DNA from: Bin87 sp965243255
GTDB taxonomy: Bacteria; Chloroflexota; Dehalococcoidia; Lucifugimonadales; UBA3495
Direction: 5' to 3'
DNA: 64,000 nt
Assembly (NCBI GenBank): GCA_965243255.1
Contig: CBDEUH010000004.1
Location: 682,001-746,000 of the forward strand
Shown: one piece after another, positions 40,731-49,816 of the stretch
Numbering within the stretch: the stretch's first letter is position 1
Layout of the letters: each line of letters opens with the position of its first letter
Notes under the pieces: generated by a model
The model's database searches: none
What the model saw: the letters and a program-made list of their open reading frames with translations, nothing else
What the model was told of the DNA's origin: nothing
Made by a program: the position numbers and the translations under genes

Positions 40731-42419
40731 CTAGTACTTCCTCTCTTCGGGTGTCCACTTGGTGATGGTCACGGGCAGTTCCGATATTTCGGGACCGCCT
40801 TCGCCTCTGGTGAGCACAATGTGGTGCAGCCATTCCTCGTCGTTGCGGCTGGGGTAGTCAACCCGGAACTGCGCGCCCCGGCTTTCCTTCCGCTCCAGCG
40901 CCCCCACCGCGATGGTGTCGGCGCAGTCCAGCATATAGCCCAACTCCAGCGCGAAGACCAAATCGGTGTTGAAGGTCTTGCCCTTGTTGTGGACGGGCAC
41001 GTTTTCGTAGCGTCGGCGCAGCTGGTGCAGGTCTTCCAGAGTTTCCTGGATGCCCTCTTCGTTGCGGAACACGGCGACGTTCCGGTTCATGGAGTCGCCC
41101 ATGTCCTTGCGGATGGTGGCCCAGCGGTCGCCGTTGTCGGGGCGGTCCAGCATTTCCTGGATGCGGCGATGCTCCCGAGCCAGGGTGGAGTTGACGTCAA
41201 AGTCAGCGTAACCCATGCCGCGCACCGCGTCGGCGCAGTGGTTGCCGGCCCGCTCGCCGAACACGATGGTATCCAGCAGCGAGTTGGCGCCCAGGCGGTT
41301 GCCGCCGTGCACGCTGACGTTGGCGCATTCCCCGGCGGCATATACTCCAGGCAGGTTGGTCAGGCCGTCAATGTCGGTCTTGATGCCGCCCATGATGTAG
41401 TGCATACCGGGCCGAATGGGGATCGGCTCCTTGATCATGTCCACACCGGCCAGGTCAATGCCGATCTCGCGGATTTGGATCAGCTTCTCCATGATCAGGG
41501 CTTCGCCCAGGTGGGTGCAGTCCAGGTAAACGCAGCCGTCCACACCGTTGCCGGCGTTGATTTCCGTCTGTTCGGCGCGGGATACCACGTCGCGGGAGGC
41601 CAACTCCATCATGCTGGGAGCGTACTTCTCCATGAAGCGGTTGCCGTCCTTGTCCCGCAGGTAGGCGCCCTCGCCGCGGGCGGCTTCGGAAATCAGCACG
41701 CCGCTGCCGGCCAGCGTGGTGGGATGGTATTGCACCATCTCCATGTCCATCAGCTGTCCGCCGGCGTTGTACACCAGACCCATGCCGTCGCCGGTAACGA
41801 TGAGGGCGTTGGTGCTGGGCTCAAAAAGCCGGCCGCAACCGCCGGTGGCCAGAATCACCGTCTTGGCACGGATGACGTGCAGGTCGCCGGTGCGAATCTC
41901 CATGGCGATAACGCCGGCGGCCCGTCCCTCTTCCATAATCAGCGAGGTTACGAACCATTCCTCGTAACGACGAACGCCGGACTTGATGAGCTGCTCAAAC
42001 ATGACGTGGAGCAAAGCCTGGCCGGTGAAGTCGCCGACGAAGAAGGTGCGGGCGCGCCGCTGTCCGCCGAAGGCGCGGGTTCCCAGGCGGCCGTCATCGT
42101 CCCGGTTGAAGGTGACGCCCATGTGTTCCATGTCAATCAGGGATGCGCCGGCCTGGCGACACATCACTTCGATTGCGTCCTGGTCGCCCAGAAAGTCGCT
42201 GCCCTTGATGGTGTCGTAGGCATGGTCCTCCCAGTCGTCGCCACGGTCCAGCAGCGCGGCGTTGATTCCGCCCTGGGCCGCGTTCGAATGGCTCCGCACC
42301 GGGTGAACCTTGCTAATGATGGCGGTGTTGGCCCCGCCGTCGCGGGCGGCGATGGCGGCCCGCATACCGGCCAGACCGGCGCCGACGACTAGCACGTCGT
42401 GTTGCAAATCCTCTGGCAT
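40731..42419 (-). CDS. sdhA: Succinate dehydrogenase/fumarate reductase flavoprotein subunit
   Basis: The catalytic FAD subunit that interconverts succinate and fumarate. The 562 residues show the dinucleotide-binding VVGAGLAGMRAAIAA, the HPVRSHSNAAQGGI segment with the His that binds FAD covalently, YHPTTLAGSGVLISEAARGEGA with substrate-site residues, and the HGGNRLGANSLLD motif. No signal peptide, so cytoplasmic. It starts 82 bases downstream of the second NUDIX gene and is followed closely by sdhB and the CCG protein. Direction of catalysis cannot be told; aerobic SDH is the simpler assumption. Confidence 0.95.
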   Translation of the reverse strand: MPEDLQHDVLVVGAGLAGMRAAIAARDGGANTAIISKVHPVRSHSNAAQGGINAALLDRGDDWEDHAYDTIKGSDFLGDQDAIEVMCRQAGASLIDMEHMGVTFNRDDDGRLGTRAFGGQRRARTFFVGDFTGQALLHVMFEQLIKSGVRRYEEWFVTSLIMEEGRAAGVIAMEIRTGDLHVIRAKTVILATGGCGRLFEPSTNALIVTGDGMGLVYNAGGQLMDMEMVQYHPTTLAGSGVLISEAARGEGAYLRDKDGNRFMEKYAPSMMELASRDVVSRAEQTEINAGNGVDGCVYLDCTHLGEALIMEKLIQIREIGIDLAGVDMIKEPIPIRPGMHYIMGGIKTDIDGLTNLPGVYAAGECANVSVHGGNRLGANSLLDTIVFGERAGNHCADAVRGMGYADFDVNSTLAREHRRIQEMLDRPDNGDRWATIRKDMGDSMNRNVAVFRNEEGIQETLEDLHQLRRRYENVPVHNKGKTFNTDLVFALELGYMLDCADTIAVGALERKESRGAQFRVDYPSRNDEEWLHHIVLTRGEGGPEISELPVTITKWTPEERKY

Positions 42420-42501
42420 TTGTTACTTCCTCCGACCGGATTGCCGCAATCCGGCTAGTTGTGGCGCATCAGCGGCAAAGCGGCGCGCCGATTTCCGACG
42501 G

Positions 42502-43068
42502 CTAATTATCCCCCAAGACACGCATCGCAAGCAACAGGGCGGTGATGCTCTTGGCGTCCCGTATCTCACCATTGGCGATTTTGCCCGGTATATCTGCCCA
42601 CGGAACTGGGATTACTTCAATGAATTCGTCATCATCAGCTTCCAGTCGCGCCTGAACCAAATCGGTTGCCAGGTAAGCGTGCATCATCTGGGTGCACCAG
42701 CCGGGAGCGACGTAAAATGATCCCAGTGCCTGCAAGTGGCCTGCCGTGTGCCCGATCTCTTCCTGCAACTCGCGTAGGGCGGTCGTGTCCGGGTCCTCTT
42801 CCGCTTCCATCTTTCCGGCTGGCGCTTCCAGCAGGAACGATTCCACCGCCTTGCGGTATTGACGCACCAGCAGCACGTTGCCGTGGCAATCGACCGGTAC
42901 AATGCAAACGGATGACGGGTGAGAAACGATTTCGCGGACGGCTTCTTTTCCGTCCGGCAGGCTGACGGTATCAACCCGCACGGTGATGAGGTCACCCTGA
43001 TAGGGAGTTGCCGTTGCCACCGTCGGCTCCGGGACGGCGCGCGTGGGTTTGTTCTTGGTCGGCGGCAA
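42502..43068 (-). CDS. NUDIX hydrolase, ADP-ribose pyrophosphatase-like (copy B)
   Basis: A 188-residue NUDIX enzyme. The full box GKMEAEEDPDTTALRELQEEIG is present (about residues 80-101), and the VVLLVRQYRKAVE-like strand and C-terminal LLLAMRVLG helix match ADP-ribose/NDP-sugar pyrophosphatases. The substrate call is by family resemblance. Start is TTG 43068 with GAAGG upstream, 2 bases after the stop of the adjacent paralogue. The pair follows NAD kinase, which favours a role in NAD(P) or ADP-ribose housekeeping. Confidence 0.87.
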   Translation of the reverse strand: MPPTKNKPTRAVPEPTVATATPYQGDLITVRVDTVSLPDGKEAVREIVSHPSSVCIVPVDCHGNVLLVRQYRKAVESFLLEAPAGKMEAEEDPDTTALRELQEEIGHTAGHLQALGSFYVAPGWCTQMMHAYLATDLVQARLEADDDEFIEVIPVPWADIPGKIANGEIRDAKSITALLLAMRVLGDN

Positions 43069-43070
43069 TG

Positions 43071-43616
43071 TCAGCCTTCCAGAAGCCGCATCGCCAGGAG
43101 CAGCGAAGCCACGCTCTTGGCGTCTCTGATCTCACCGCTGGCGATTTTGCCCGGAATTTCCGTCAACGGAACCCGTACCACCTCGATGAACTCATCCTCG
43201 TCGGCATCCAGCGCGGCGGGGGTCAAATCTGTGGCCAGGTAAGCGTACATATACTCGGAGGCCCAGCCGGGAGCCAGCCAGAAGGCGGTTAACTCCCTGA
43301 GATTACCGGCGGTGTGGCCGATTTCCTCCTGCAGTTCCCGGCGGGTGGCTTCTTCCGGAGTTTCGCCTTTCTCTATTCCGCCGGCCGGAACTTCCAGCAG
43401 GAAGCTCTCAGTGGGCTTGCGGTACTGGCGCACCAGCAGCACGTTGTTGGCGTCGTCCACCGGCACCACGCAGATTGACGGGTCGTGGTCAACGATTTCC
43501 CGGGTGGCCTCCCGGCCGTTGGGCAGCCGGATAGTATCCACCCGCACCTCAATGATGCGGCCCTGGAATATGGAGCGGCTGGAGATGGTCGGTTCGTTGT
43601 TGTCGGCGGTAGTCAT
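43071..43616 (-). CDS. NUDIX hydrolase, ADP-ribose pyrophosphatase-like (copy A)
   Basis: A 181-residue tandem paralogue of the downstream NUDIX gene. The box GGIEKGETPEEATRRELQEEIG is canonical. Shared stretches include IVDHDPSICVVPVD, LLVRQYRKPTESFLLEVPAG and ATDLTPA(x)LDADEDEFIEV. The two differ mostly at the N-terminus. ATG 43616 is 7 bases after the NAD kinase stop. Tandem copies may have diverged in substrate, for example ADP-ribose versus NADH or sugar nucleotides; sequence alone does not decide. Confidence 0.88.
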   Translation of the reverse strand: MTTADNNEPTISSRSIFQGRIIEVRVDTIRLPNGREATREIVDHDPSICVVPVDDANNVLLVRQYRKPTESFLLEVPAGGIEKGETPEEATRRELQEEIGHTAGNLRELTAFWLAPGWASEYMYAYLATDLTPAALDADEDEFIEVVRVPLTEIPGKIASGEIRDAKSVASLLLAMRLLEG

Positions 43617-43623
43617 GGCGATG

Positions 43624-44481
43624 TCAGCGTCCCTGGCCGACGAAACCCAGGCGACGGGTCAGAGTGGCCCAGAAGTAATTGTGCTCATTGGCGCGCAGGA
43701 AACGAGCCAGGAACGGGCTGCGGGTAATGCGAACCCAGTCACCCGGTTCAATCGGGTGGTTTTCGAAACCGTCCACGCTGATGATGGCCTCCTGCGTGCC
43801 TTCCAGGTGAAAGTCAACGCTGCTGGTGGGACGCAACACCAGGGGAGTGGTCAATCCTACGTGGGAGGCCAGTGGCGTCAGCACCACGTCGTCGGACAAG
43901 GGGTCGATGATTGGGCCGCCGGCCGCGAAACTGTAGCCGGTGCTGCCCGTTGCCGTGGCGAGGATTACGCCGTCGGCGCGGAAGGTGGACACGTCGGCTC
44001 CGTCGATGACAGCGCGCACGGTGATCACTCGCGACACCCGGCTGCGGGACAGCACGACATCGTTCAGCGCGTGGTACGGGCCTTGGGGTGCGTGCGCGCC
44101 GCCGTCGCCATTGCCACGGCGGTACACCACCGCCTTGAGCATACTGTGCTCCGACACCCGCACGTCGCCTTCAAGATATTTTGGCAATTGGTCCATGGCG
44201 CCGGGCACGGTCAACTCGGTCATGAATCCCAGCCGGCCCATGTTGATTCCCAGCAGGGGAATGCCCCGGGGCGCCACGGCGCGGTTCACCCGCAGAATGG
44301 TGCCATCGCCGCCGATGGTGATCACCAAGTCGGTGTCGGCGGCCCGCCGGGCCAGATCATCGACGTCCTCGGCGCGCAGGATCCAGCTGTTGGCTTCCAG
44401 GTTCAACTCGCCGACGATGGCGTTCGCCAGGTCCAGAGCCTCCGGGATGAGGTCATTGTATGCGATGCCGATGGTCTTCAT
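43624..44481 (-). CDS. nadK: NAD kinase
   Basis: Phosphorylates NAD to NADP. The 285 residues contain the kinase signature TIGGDGTILRVNRAV, GINMGRLGFMTEL, HALNDVVLSR (the NE/D motif) and the Gly-rich ATATGSTGYSFAAGGPII. It starts 6 bases after the nuoN stop and lies in the same run of genes as complex I and the NUDIX pair. Supply of NADP next to NADP-dependent isocitrate dehydrogenase and NADH-type complexes suggests coordinated pyridine-nucleotide control. Confidence 0.94.
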   Translation of the reverse strand: MKTIGIAYNDLIPEALDLANAIVGELNLEANSWILRAEDVDDLARRAADTDLVITIGGDGTILRVNRAVAPRGIPLLGINMGRLGFMTELTVPGAMDQLPKYLEGDVRVSEHSMLKAVVYRRGNGDGGAHAPQGPYHALNDVVLSRSRVSRVITVRAVIDGADVSTFRADGVILATATGSTGYSFAAGGPIIDPLSDDVVLTPLASHVGLTTPLVLRPTSSVDFHLEGTQEAIISVDGFENHPIEPGDWVRITRSPFLARFLRANEHNYFWATLTRRLGFVGQGR

Positions 44482-44487
44482 GGTCGG

Positions 44488-45996
44488 CTATCCGCCGGAC
44501 AGGACGGTTACTGCCGTCTCCGCCGCTCCCAGCAGTGTATCCGGTGCCACGCCCAGCCAGAGCAGCGCCAGCGTCGCCACACCGAGGGCCACGTTGGCCG
44601 GCCAGGACGCGTCCAGCCGCTGGGTGTGCAGCGGAGCTTGCAGGAACATTACCTTGATGATGCGCAGATAGTAGTATGCGGACACTACGCTGTTGACCAC
44701 ACCGATAATTACCAGCCAGGTCATCAGAGACTCGCCGGTATTGATGGCGGCGGCGAATACGTAAATCTTGGCGAAGAACAGGCCGGTGGGTGGTACACCG
44801 ATCAGCGCAATCAAGGCCAGCGCCAGCGCTATCGCCAGGAAGGGAGCGCGGCGCAGCATTCCGGAATAGTCGGTGATTTCGTCGCTGTTGATGCGGTTGC
44901 CGATGCAGACGATGGCGAAGAAGGCGGTGAGATTGGCGGCGGTGTAGGCGGCGAGGTAGAACAGCACGCTGCTGGGTCCGAAGGTGGCCGTTCCGCCCGC
45001 TGAGGCAAAGGCAGCCACGCCCACCAGGATGTAGCCGGCATGGGCGATGGTGCTGTATCCGAACAGGCGCTTGATGTTTCGCTGGGCAATAGCGACCAGG
45101 TTCCCGACGGTCATGGATAAGGCGGCCAATCCGACCAGCAGCACCCACCAGTCTCCGCCCAGCGCGTCGAATCCAACGTAGAAAACCCGCAGCACCAAAG
45201 CGAACGCCGCCGCTTTGCTGGCGACGGAGAGGAACGCAACCATCGGCGTGGGCGCGCCCTCGTACACGTCGGGCACCCACATCTGGAACGGAGCGGCGGA
45301 CATCTTGAACCCGAATCCCGCCAGCAACAGTACTATCGCCAGCAGAACCGCCATGCTGCCAAAGGGGAACGCTCCTGCCGCCGAGCCGGCGGACAGCGCG
45401 GAGGCGATTTCATCCAGACGGGTCGAGCCGGTAAAGCCATAGATCAGGGCCATGCCGTATAGCATCAGCGCGCTGCTCAACGCGCCAATGATCAGGAACT
45501 TCATACCCGCTTCGCTGGAGCGCCCGTTGGGCAGGAAGGCCGCCATTGCCGCCAGCGGCAGCGTGGTCAACTCCAGCGCGATGTACATTGTGATCAACTC
45601 ACTGGCGGATGCCAGCAGCATCATGCCGGTGGCCGACAGCAGCAGCAGTCCGAAGAACTCGCCCTGCAGTCGTTCCATCCGCCGCACGTAATCGGTGGAA
45701 GCCAGTATCACCAACCCGGCGGCGGCCAGAATCAGGAAGTTGAAGAACAGGGAAAAGCGGTCGATGGAAAGGGTGTACAGCACCACCGATCCCTCGGCCG
45801 ACAGCCGGCTGTCTCCAGCGCCGACCAATTCCGCCAGCTGCCACGCGCTGAGCGCCGCCGGCGCGGCCAGACCGACGAAGGCGACGCCCACCAGCAACCC
45901 GGTGCGTCGGGTTAGCAAATCCACCACGATGACCAGCATGGCCAGGACTGCCATGGCCAGCAGTGGGGCGACGAGATACAGGTCGTAAGCGGTCAT
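44488..45996 (-). CDS. nuoN: NADH-quinone oxidoreductase subunit N
   Basis: One of the three antiporter-like proton-pumping subunits of complex I. 502 residues with about 14 membrane helices. The conserved half-channel motifs are MYIALELTTLPLAAMAAF (Glu in helix 5), GFGFKMSAAPFQMWVPDVYEGAPTP (Lys in helix 7) and AQRNIKRLFGYSTIAHAGY. ATG 45996 is chosen as the hydrophobic start; the frame to 46059 overlaps nuoM. Last nuo gene in the cluster, followed by nadK. Confidence 0.95.
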   Translation of the reverse strand: MTAYDLYLVAPLLAMAVLAMLVIVVDLLTRRTGLLVGVAFVGLAAPAALSAWQLAELVGAGDSRLSAEGSVVLYTLSIDRFSLFFNFLILAAAGLVILASTDYVRRMERLQGEFFGLLLLSATGMMLLASASELITMYIALELTTLPLAAMAAFLPNGRSSEAGMKFLIIGALSSALMLYGMALIYGFTGSTRLDEIASALSAGSAAGAFPFGSMAVLLAIVLLLAGFGFKMSAAPFQMWVPDVYEGAPTPMVAFLSVASKAAAFALVLRVFYVGFDALGGDWWVLLVGLAALSMTVGNLVAIAQRNIKRLFGYSTIAHAGYILVGVAAFASAGGTATFGPSSVLFYLAAYTAANLTAFFAIVCIGNRINSDEITDYSGMLRRAPFLAIALALALIALIGVPPTGLFFAKIYVFAAAINTGESLMTWLVIIGVVNSVVSAYYYLRIIKVMFLQAPLHTQRLDASWPANVALGVATLALLWLGVAPDTLLGAAETAVTVLSGG

Positions 45997-46015
45997 AATG
46001 CGCTTGGTCCAGCTT

Positions 46016-47554
46016 CTAGCGTCCGGTTCCGGCGATACCCGTGTTGTAGCTGCTGACAATGGGTGCCAGGCCGTCCCGGAATACTTCGGTAAGCCACGCC
46101 GGATAGATGCCCACGGCGACGATGCTGATGACCAGCAGGGCTACCGGCACAGCCTCCACAACGGATGCGTCGGTGAGGCTGTCCCAACGGGTTTGGCGCG
46201 GGCCGAACATAGTCCGTTGTATCATCCACAGGATGTATCCTGCCGCCAGGATTATGCCCAGCACGGCCAGGATGGTCAGCGCCGGGAAAGCGCGGAAACC
46301 GCCGAAGAACACCAGCAGTTCCGATACAAATCCGCTCAGCGCCGGCAGTCCCAAGGAGGCCGCGCCGGCCAACAGGAACGCGCCGGCGACTATAGGCATC
46401 CGGTTGGCCAGGCCGCCCAGGTCGGGAATGTGCCGGGTGTGGGTCTTCTCGTAGAGAATGCCCACCGCTACGAACAGCAATCCGGTGATGGTGCCGTGGG
46501 TGAACAGTTGCATCGCCGCCCCGGTGAGGCCGGCGTCAGTGAGCGCGCCGCCAATCACGGCCACGGAGCCGATGCCAACCAGCACCAGGCCCATGTGGCT
46601 GACGCTGGAATACGCGATGAGCCGTTTCAAGTCGGTCTGCTGTATCGTCACCACCGCGCCGTAAAGGACGCTGATTACGCCGAGGACGACTATGGGCAAG
46701 GCGTAGGAGTGCAGCTGTTCCGGGAACATTCCGGCGTTGACGCGGAGCAGGCCGTAGCCTCCCATCTTCAGCATAACGCCGGCCAGCATCACGCTGCCGG
46801 CCGTGGGGGCGTCGGTGTGGGCGTCGGGCAGCCAGGTGTGCACCGGCCAGGTCGGCAGCTTGACGGCGAATGCAACAAAGAAGAGCCAGAACAGCACGCC
46901 CATGGGCAGCGCGGCCCGGGACGCGTCCAGCGCGCCGCCCGGCTCCAGCAGCAGCGTCATGTCAAAGCTGTTCACGCCGGAGCTGACGAACACCGCAACG
47001 ATGGCCACCAGCATGAACGCGGAGCCGAGGATGGTGAATATCAGGAACTTCATCGCTGAGTATTCCCGGCGACCCGTGCCCCAGGTGGAAATCAGCAGGT
47101 ACATCGGCACCAGCTCGATTTCCCAGAACAGGAAGAACAGCAGGAAGTCCAGCGCCGTGAACACTCCCATCACCGCCGTTTGCAGCACAAACAGCCAGAT
47201 GAAGTATTCCTTGACCCGGGTGTTGATGTGGAAGGAGACGAAAACCGCGCACAGGCCCAGCAACCCGGTGAGCATTACCAGGGGCGCGCTAATGCCGTCC
47301 ACTCCCAGCAGGTAGCCGGCGTGGACGGTTCCAGTGTCGATCCAGGTAAAGCGGTCAACCAGCTGGAACCGTTCGCCGCCCGGCTGGAACAGTACGAACA
47401 CGATGACCGCCAGCACCAGGTCGGCAAAGGCGACGGCGCCGGCAAACCAGCGAACCATCCGGTCGTCACGGGCGATCCCCAGGGCAAGCAGCAGAGCCGC
47501 CACCGCCGGCAGAAAGACGGTGGCAGTCAGCAGTCCGTTAAATTCGCTTGCCAT
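46016..47554 (-). CDS. nuoM: NADH-quinone oxidoreductase subunit M
   Basis: Antiporter-like membrane subunit of complex I, 512 residues with about 14 helices. Diagnostic motifs: LFFLFWEIELVPMYLLI (Glu), FAVKLPTWPVHTWLPDAHTDAPTAGSV (Lys and lateral-helix contact) and QTDLKRLIAYSSVSHMGLVLVG. It starts 6 bases after the nuoL stop and precedes nuoN by about 20 bases. Confidence 0.96.
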   Translation of the reverse strand: MASEFNGLLTATVFLPAVAALLLALGIARDDRMVRWFAGAVAFADLVLAVIVFVLFQPGGERFQLVDRFTWIDTGTVHAGYLLGVDGISAPLVMLTGLLGLCAVFVSFHINTRVKEYFIWLFVLQTAVMGVFTALDFLLFFLFWEIELVPMYLLISTWGTGRREYSAMKFLIFTILGSAFMLVAIVAVFVSSGVNSFDMTLLLEPGGALDASRAALPMGVLFWLFFVAFAVKLPTWPVHTWLPDAHTDAPTAGSVMLAGVMLKMGGYGLLRVNAGMFPEQLHSYALPIVVLGVISVLYGAVVTIQQTDLKRLIAYSSVSHMGLVLVGIGSVAVIGGALTDAGLTGAAMQLFTHGTITGLLFVAVGILYEKTHTRHIPDLGGLANRMPIVAGAFLLAGAASLGLPALSGFVSELLVFFGGFRAFPALTILAVLGIILAAGYILWMIQRTMFGPRQTRWDSLTDASVVEAVPVALLVISIVAVGIYPAWLTEVFRDGLAPIVSSYNTGIAGTGR

Positions 47555-47560
47555 GATGAG

Positions 47561-49600
47561 CTATCCGAGAATCAAGTACAGGGCGATGATCAAAACGCCC
47601 CCGGCGGCGGCCACCAACGGGTACACCTGGGTCTGGCCGTTCTGCGCCAGCGCAATCAGGCCGCCGACGTTTCGGGAAATCCAGCCAATCAATCCAACCG
47701 CGCCGTCAACAATGTTGCGGTCAATCCAGTCGGTAATAGCGACGACGATTCGGTAGAAAAATCGCCCGACAATCAGACCCTCGTACAGGTGGTCAAGGTA
47801 GTATCTCTGGGACAGCAGGGTGTGCACCGGCCCGGCCCTGGACAGCGGGTCCAGGTTGACAAAGGGACGTGGCCAGGCGTAGGCCAATAACGCCAGCCCG
47901 ATGCCGGCCAGGGCCACCGCGTTGGATATTACGGCCATGGCTATGCTGAAGGGCGGCGCATGGTGTCCGTCGTGCAGACCCGACGCGAAGTACTCGGTGA
48001 GCCAGTGAGACGGTATCAAGCCGAATATGCTGGAGACGCCGATGGGGTTTGCAATCCAGCCGGCGACAACGGCGCAGAATCCAAGCAGGCCCATGGGCGC
48101 GACCATCACCCAGGGCGACTCGCCCAGGTGGACGTGGTGGTCAACCCCCACCGGCGCCGGCTGGCCGGCTTCCTCAACGTCGTGTAGCTCCTGCTCGCCA
48201 CCGCCGCGAAACTCGCCGTGGAAGGTGAGGTGCACCATGCGGTAGGTGTAGAAGGCCGTGAGCAGGACGCCCACCAGCAGCATGACAAACACGAGCAGGC
48301 TGATTGAGGCGGGCACCGGACCCTTGCCCAGCCAGGCCTCCAGCAGGATCTCGTCCTTGCTCCAGAAACCGGCCAGCGGGAAGATGCCCACCAGGCTCAA
48401 CGCGCCGATGACGGTTAGCCAGTACGTCCAGGGCATCGCCTTGCGCAGGCCGCCCATGTACATCATGTTGAAGGTTCCGGCGGCGTGATTGACGCTGCCG
48501 GCGCCCAGGAACAGCAGGGCCTTGAAGAAAGCGTGGGTGAACAGGTGGAACAGAGCCGCGTTGTAGGCGCCGATGCCCAGCGCGGCCATCATGTACCCCA
48601 GTTGGCTCACCGTTGAGTAGGCCATGACGCGCTTGATGTCGTTGGCGGCCAATCCCATGGTAGCGGCGAAAACGGCGGTGAACGCGCCAATCAAGGCCAC
48701 CACCATCATCGCGCCTTCCGACTCGGAAAACACCGGGAAGAACCGGCCCACCAGGAACACGCCGGCGGCCACCATGGTGGCCGCGTGAATCAAGGCGCTG
48801 ACCGGCGTCGGGCCTTCCATGGCGTCCGGCAGCCAGGTGTGCAGGGGGAACTGGCCGCTCTTGCCGGCCGCGCCGGCGAACAGGCCGAGGCACAGCCAAA
48901 GCAGCGCGCCGCCGGCTACAATCCCGGCGCCGCCGGCGGCGATGGGAATGGCGGCCTCCCAGATGTCCGGTATGTGCAGGGCGTTGAGACCATGGGCGGC
49001 AAAATCGTCGGCCTGGAAGAAGAGATAGATGATGGCCAGCAGAAAGCCCACGTCGCCGATGCGGGTGATGATGAATGCTTTCTTTGCCGCGGCCGCCGCC
49101 GATGGGCGGTTGTGCCAGAAGCCAATGAGCAGATACGACGACAGGCCAACCAACTCCCAGAACACGTACATCTGCACTACATTGGCGGCCAGCACCAGCC
49201 CGATCATGGAGGCGCTGAACAGGGACATGTAGGCGTAGTAGCGGGCGAAGCTTTCGTCGCCATCCATGTAACCGAGGGAGTAAATCTGGACCATCAGGCT
49301 GACGCCAGTAACCACCACCAGCATGACGTTGGTCAGCGGGTCCAGCAGCAGGCCCATCTCGATGGTCGCGCCCGGAGCGAGACTCAGCCACAGGTGGGGA
49401 GCGAAGTGGTAGGTGGTCGCGCCGGCCGCCGACCCCAGCAGCCACAGCGAAAGCAAGAACCCCAAGCCCAGCGCCCCAATAGTTGCGTAGCCGGCCAGCC
49501 TGGCATAGCTGCTGCCCAGGGGCCGAATCACCAGCCCGCTCAGCAGGAAGGACGCCACGGGCGCCAGAAAAATCACCCATACCAGGGCTTCGGTCAGCAT
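47561..49600 (-). CDS. nuoL: NADH-quinone oxidoreductase subunit L
   Basis: The distal antiporter-like subunit of complex I with the long lateral helix, 679 residues. Motifs seen: MYVFWELVGLSSYLLIGFW, GKSGQFPLHTWLPDAMEGPTPVSALIHAATMV and NDIKRVMAYSTVSQLGYMMAALG; the C-terminal third has the loop and amphipathic helix typical of NuoL. It lies between the DUF2007-like gene and nuoM. Confidence 0.96.
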   Translation of the reverse strand: MLTEALVWVIFLAPVASFLLSGLVIRPLGSSYARLAGYATIGALGLGFLLSLWLLGSAAGATTYHFAPHLWLSLAPGATIEMGLLLDPLTNVMLVVVTGVSLMVQIYSLGYMDGDESFARYYAYMSLFSASMIGLVLAANVVQMYVFWELVGLSSYLLIGFWHNRPSAAAAAKKAFIITRIGDVGFLLAIIYLFFQADDFAAHGLNALHIPDIWEAAIPIAAGGAGIVAGGALLWLCLGLFAGAAGKSGQFPLHTWLPDAMEGPTPVSALIHAATMVAAGVFLVGRFFPVFSESEGAMMVVALIGAFTAVFAATMGLAANDIKRVMAYSTVSQLGYMMAALGIGAYNAALFHLFTHAFFKALLFLGAGSVNHAAGTFNMMYMGGLRKAMPWTYWLTVIGALSLVGIFPLAGFWSKDEILLEAWLGKGPVPASISLLVFVMLLVGVLLTAFYTYRMVHLTFHGEFRGGGEQELHDVEEAGQPAPVGVDHHVHLGESPWVMVAPMGLLGFCAVVAGWIANPIGVSSIFGLIPSHWLTEYFASGLHDGHHAPPFSIAMAVISNAVALAGIGLALLAYAWPRPFVNLDPLSRAGPVHTLLSQRYYLDHLYEGLIVGRFFYRIVVAITDWIDRNIVDGAVGLIGWISRNVGGLIALAQNGQTQVYPLVAAAGGVLIIALYLILG

Positions 49601-49613
49601 TTGGCCTTCATCC

Positions 49614-49808
49614 TCACAGCTTCCGGACGATTTCCTCGGCCACGTGCTCCCGTCCCTTGGGCACGTAGATGCGGAAGGGCACGCGCTCGCTCCAGTCGCG
49701 GATATCGCCCTCAGGCAGGATGCGGCTGGGCAGGCCCTCGGCCTCCAGGGCTTCTTTCCAGATTTCGGCGGCCATCAGGTTGGGCGCGCGTTTGAATTCT
49801 ACCCACAT
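49614..49808 (-). CDS. DUF2007-like small protein within the nuo cluster
   Basis: A 64-residue protein resembling DUF2007 'putative signal-transducing' proteins: an N-terminal strand, the helix AAEIWKEALEAEGLPSRILPEG, and a closing IYVPKGREHVAEEIVRKL helix. It sits between nuoK (8 bases upstream) and nuoL (13 bases downstream), on the same strand, where most nuo operons have no gene. Either an accessory or assembly factor for complex I, or a passenger. Single short domain, no membrane segment or Cys. Confidence 0.78.
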   Translation of the reverse strand: MWVEFKRAPNLMAAEIWKEALEAEGLPSRILPEGDIRDWSERVPFRIYVPKGREHVAEEIVRKL

Positions 49809-49816
49809 AACGATTG

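Noticed and set aside
39771..42392. An 873-codon open frame on the plus strand opposite sdhA/sdhB.
   Set aside because: It is antisense to two complete, motif-bearing genes; high-GC codon bias leaves the opposite strand open. No ribosome-binding site, and its residues are low-information.
43312..45003. A 563-codon plus-strand frame over the NUDIX/nadK/nuoN region.
   Set aside because: Antisense to three well-supported genes, with no family motifs.
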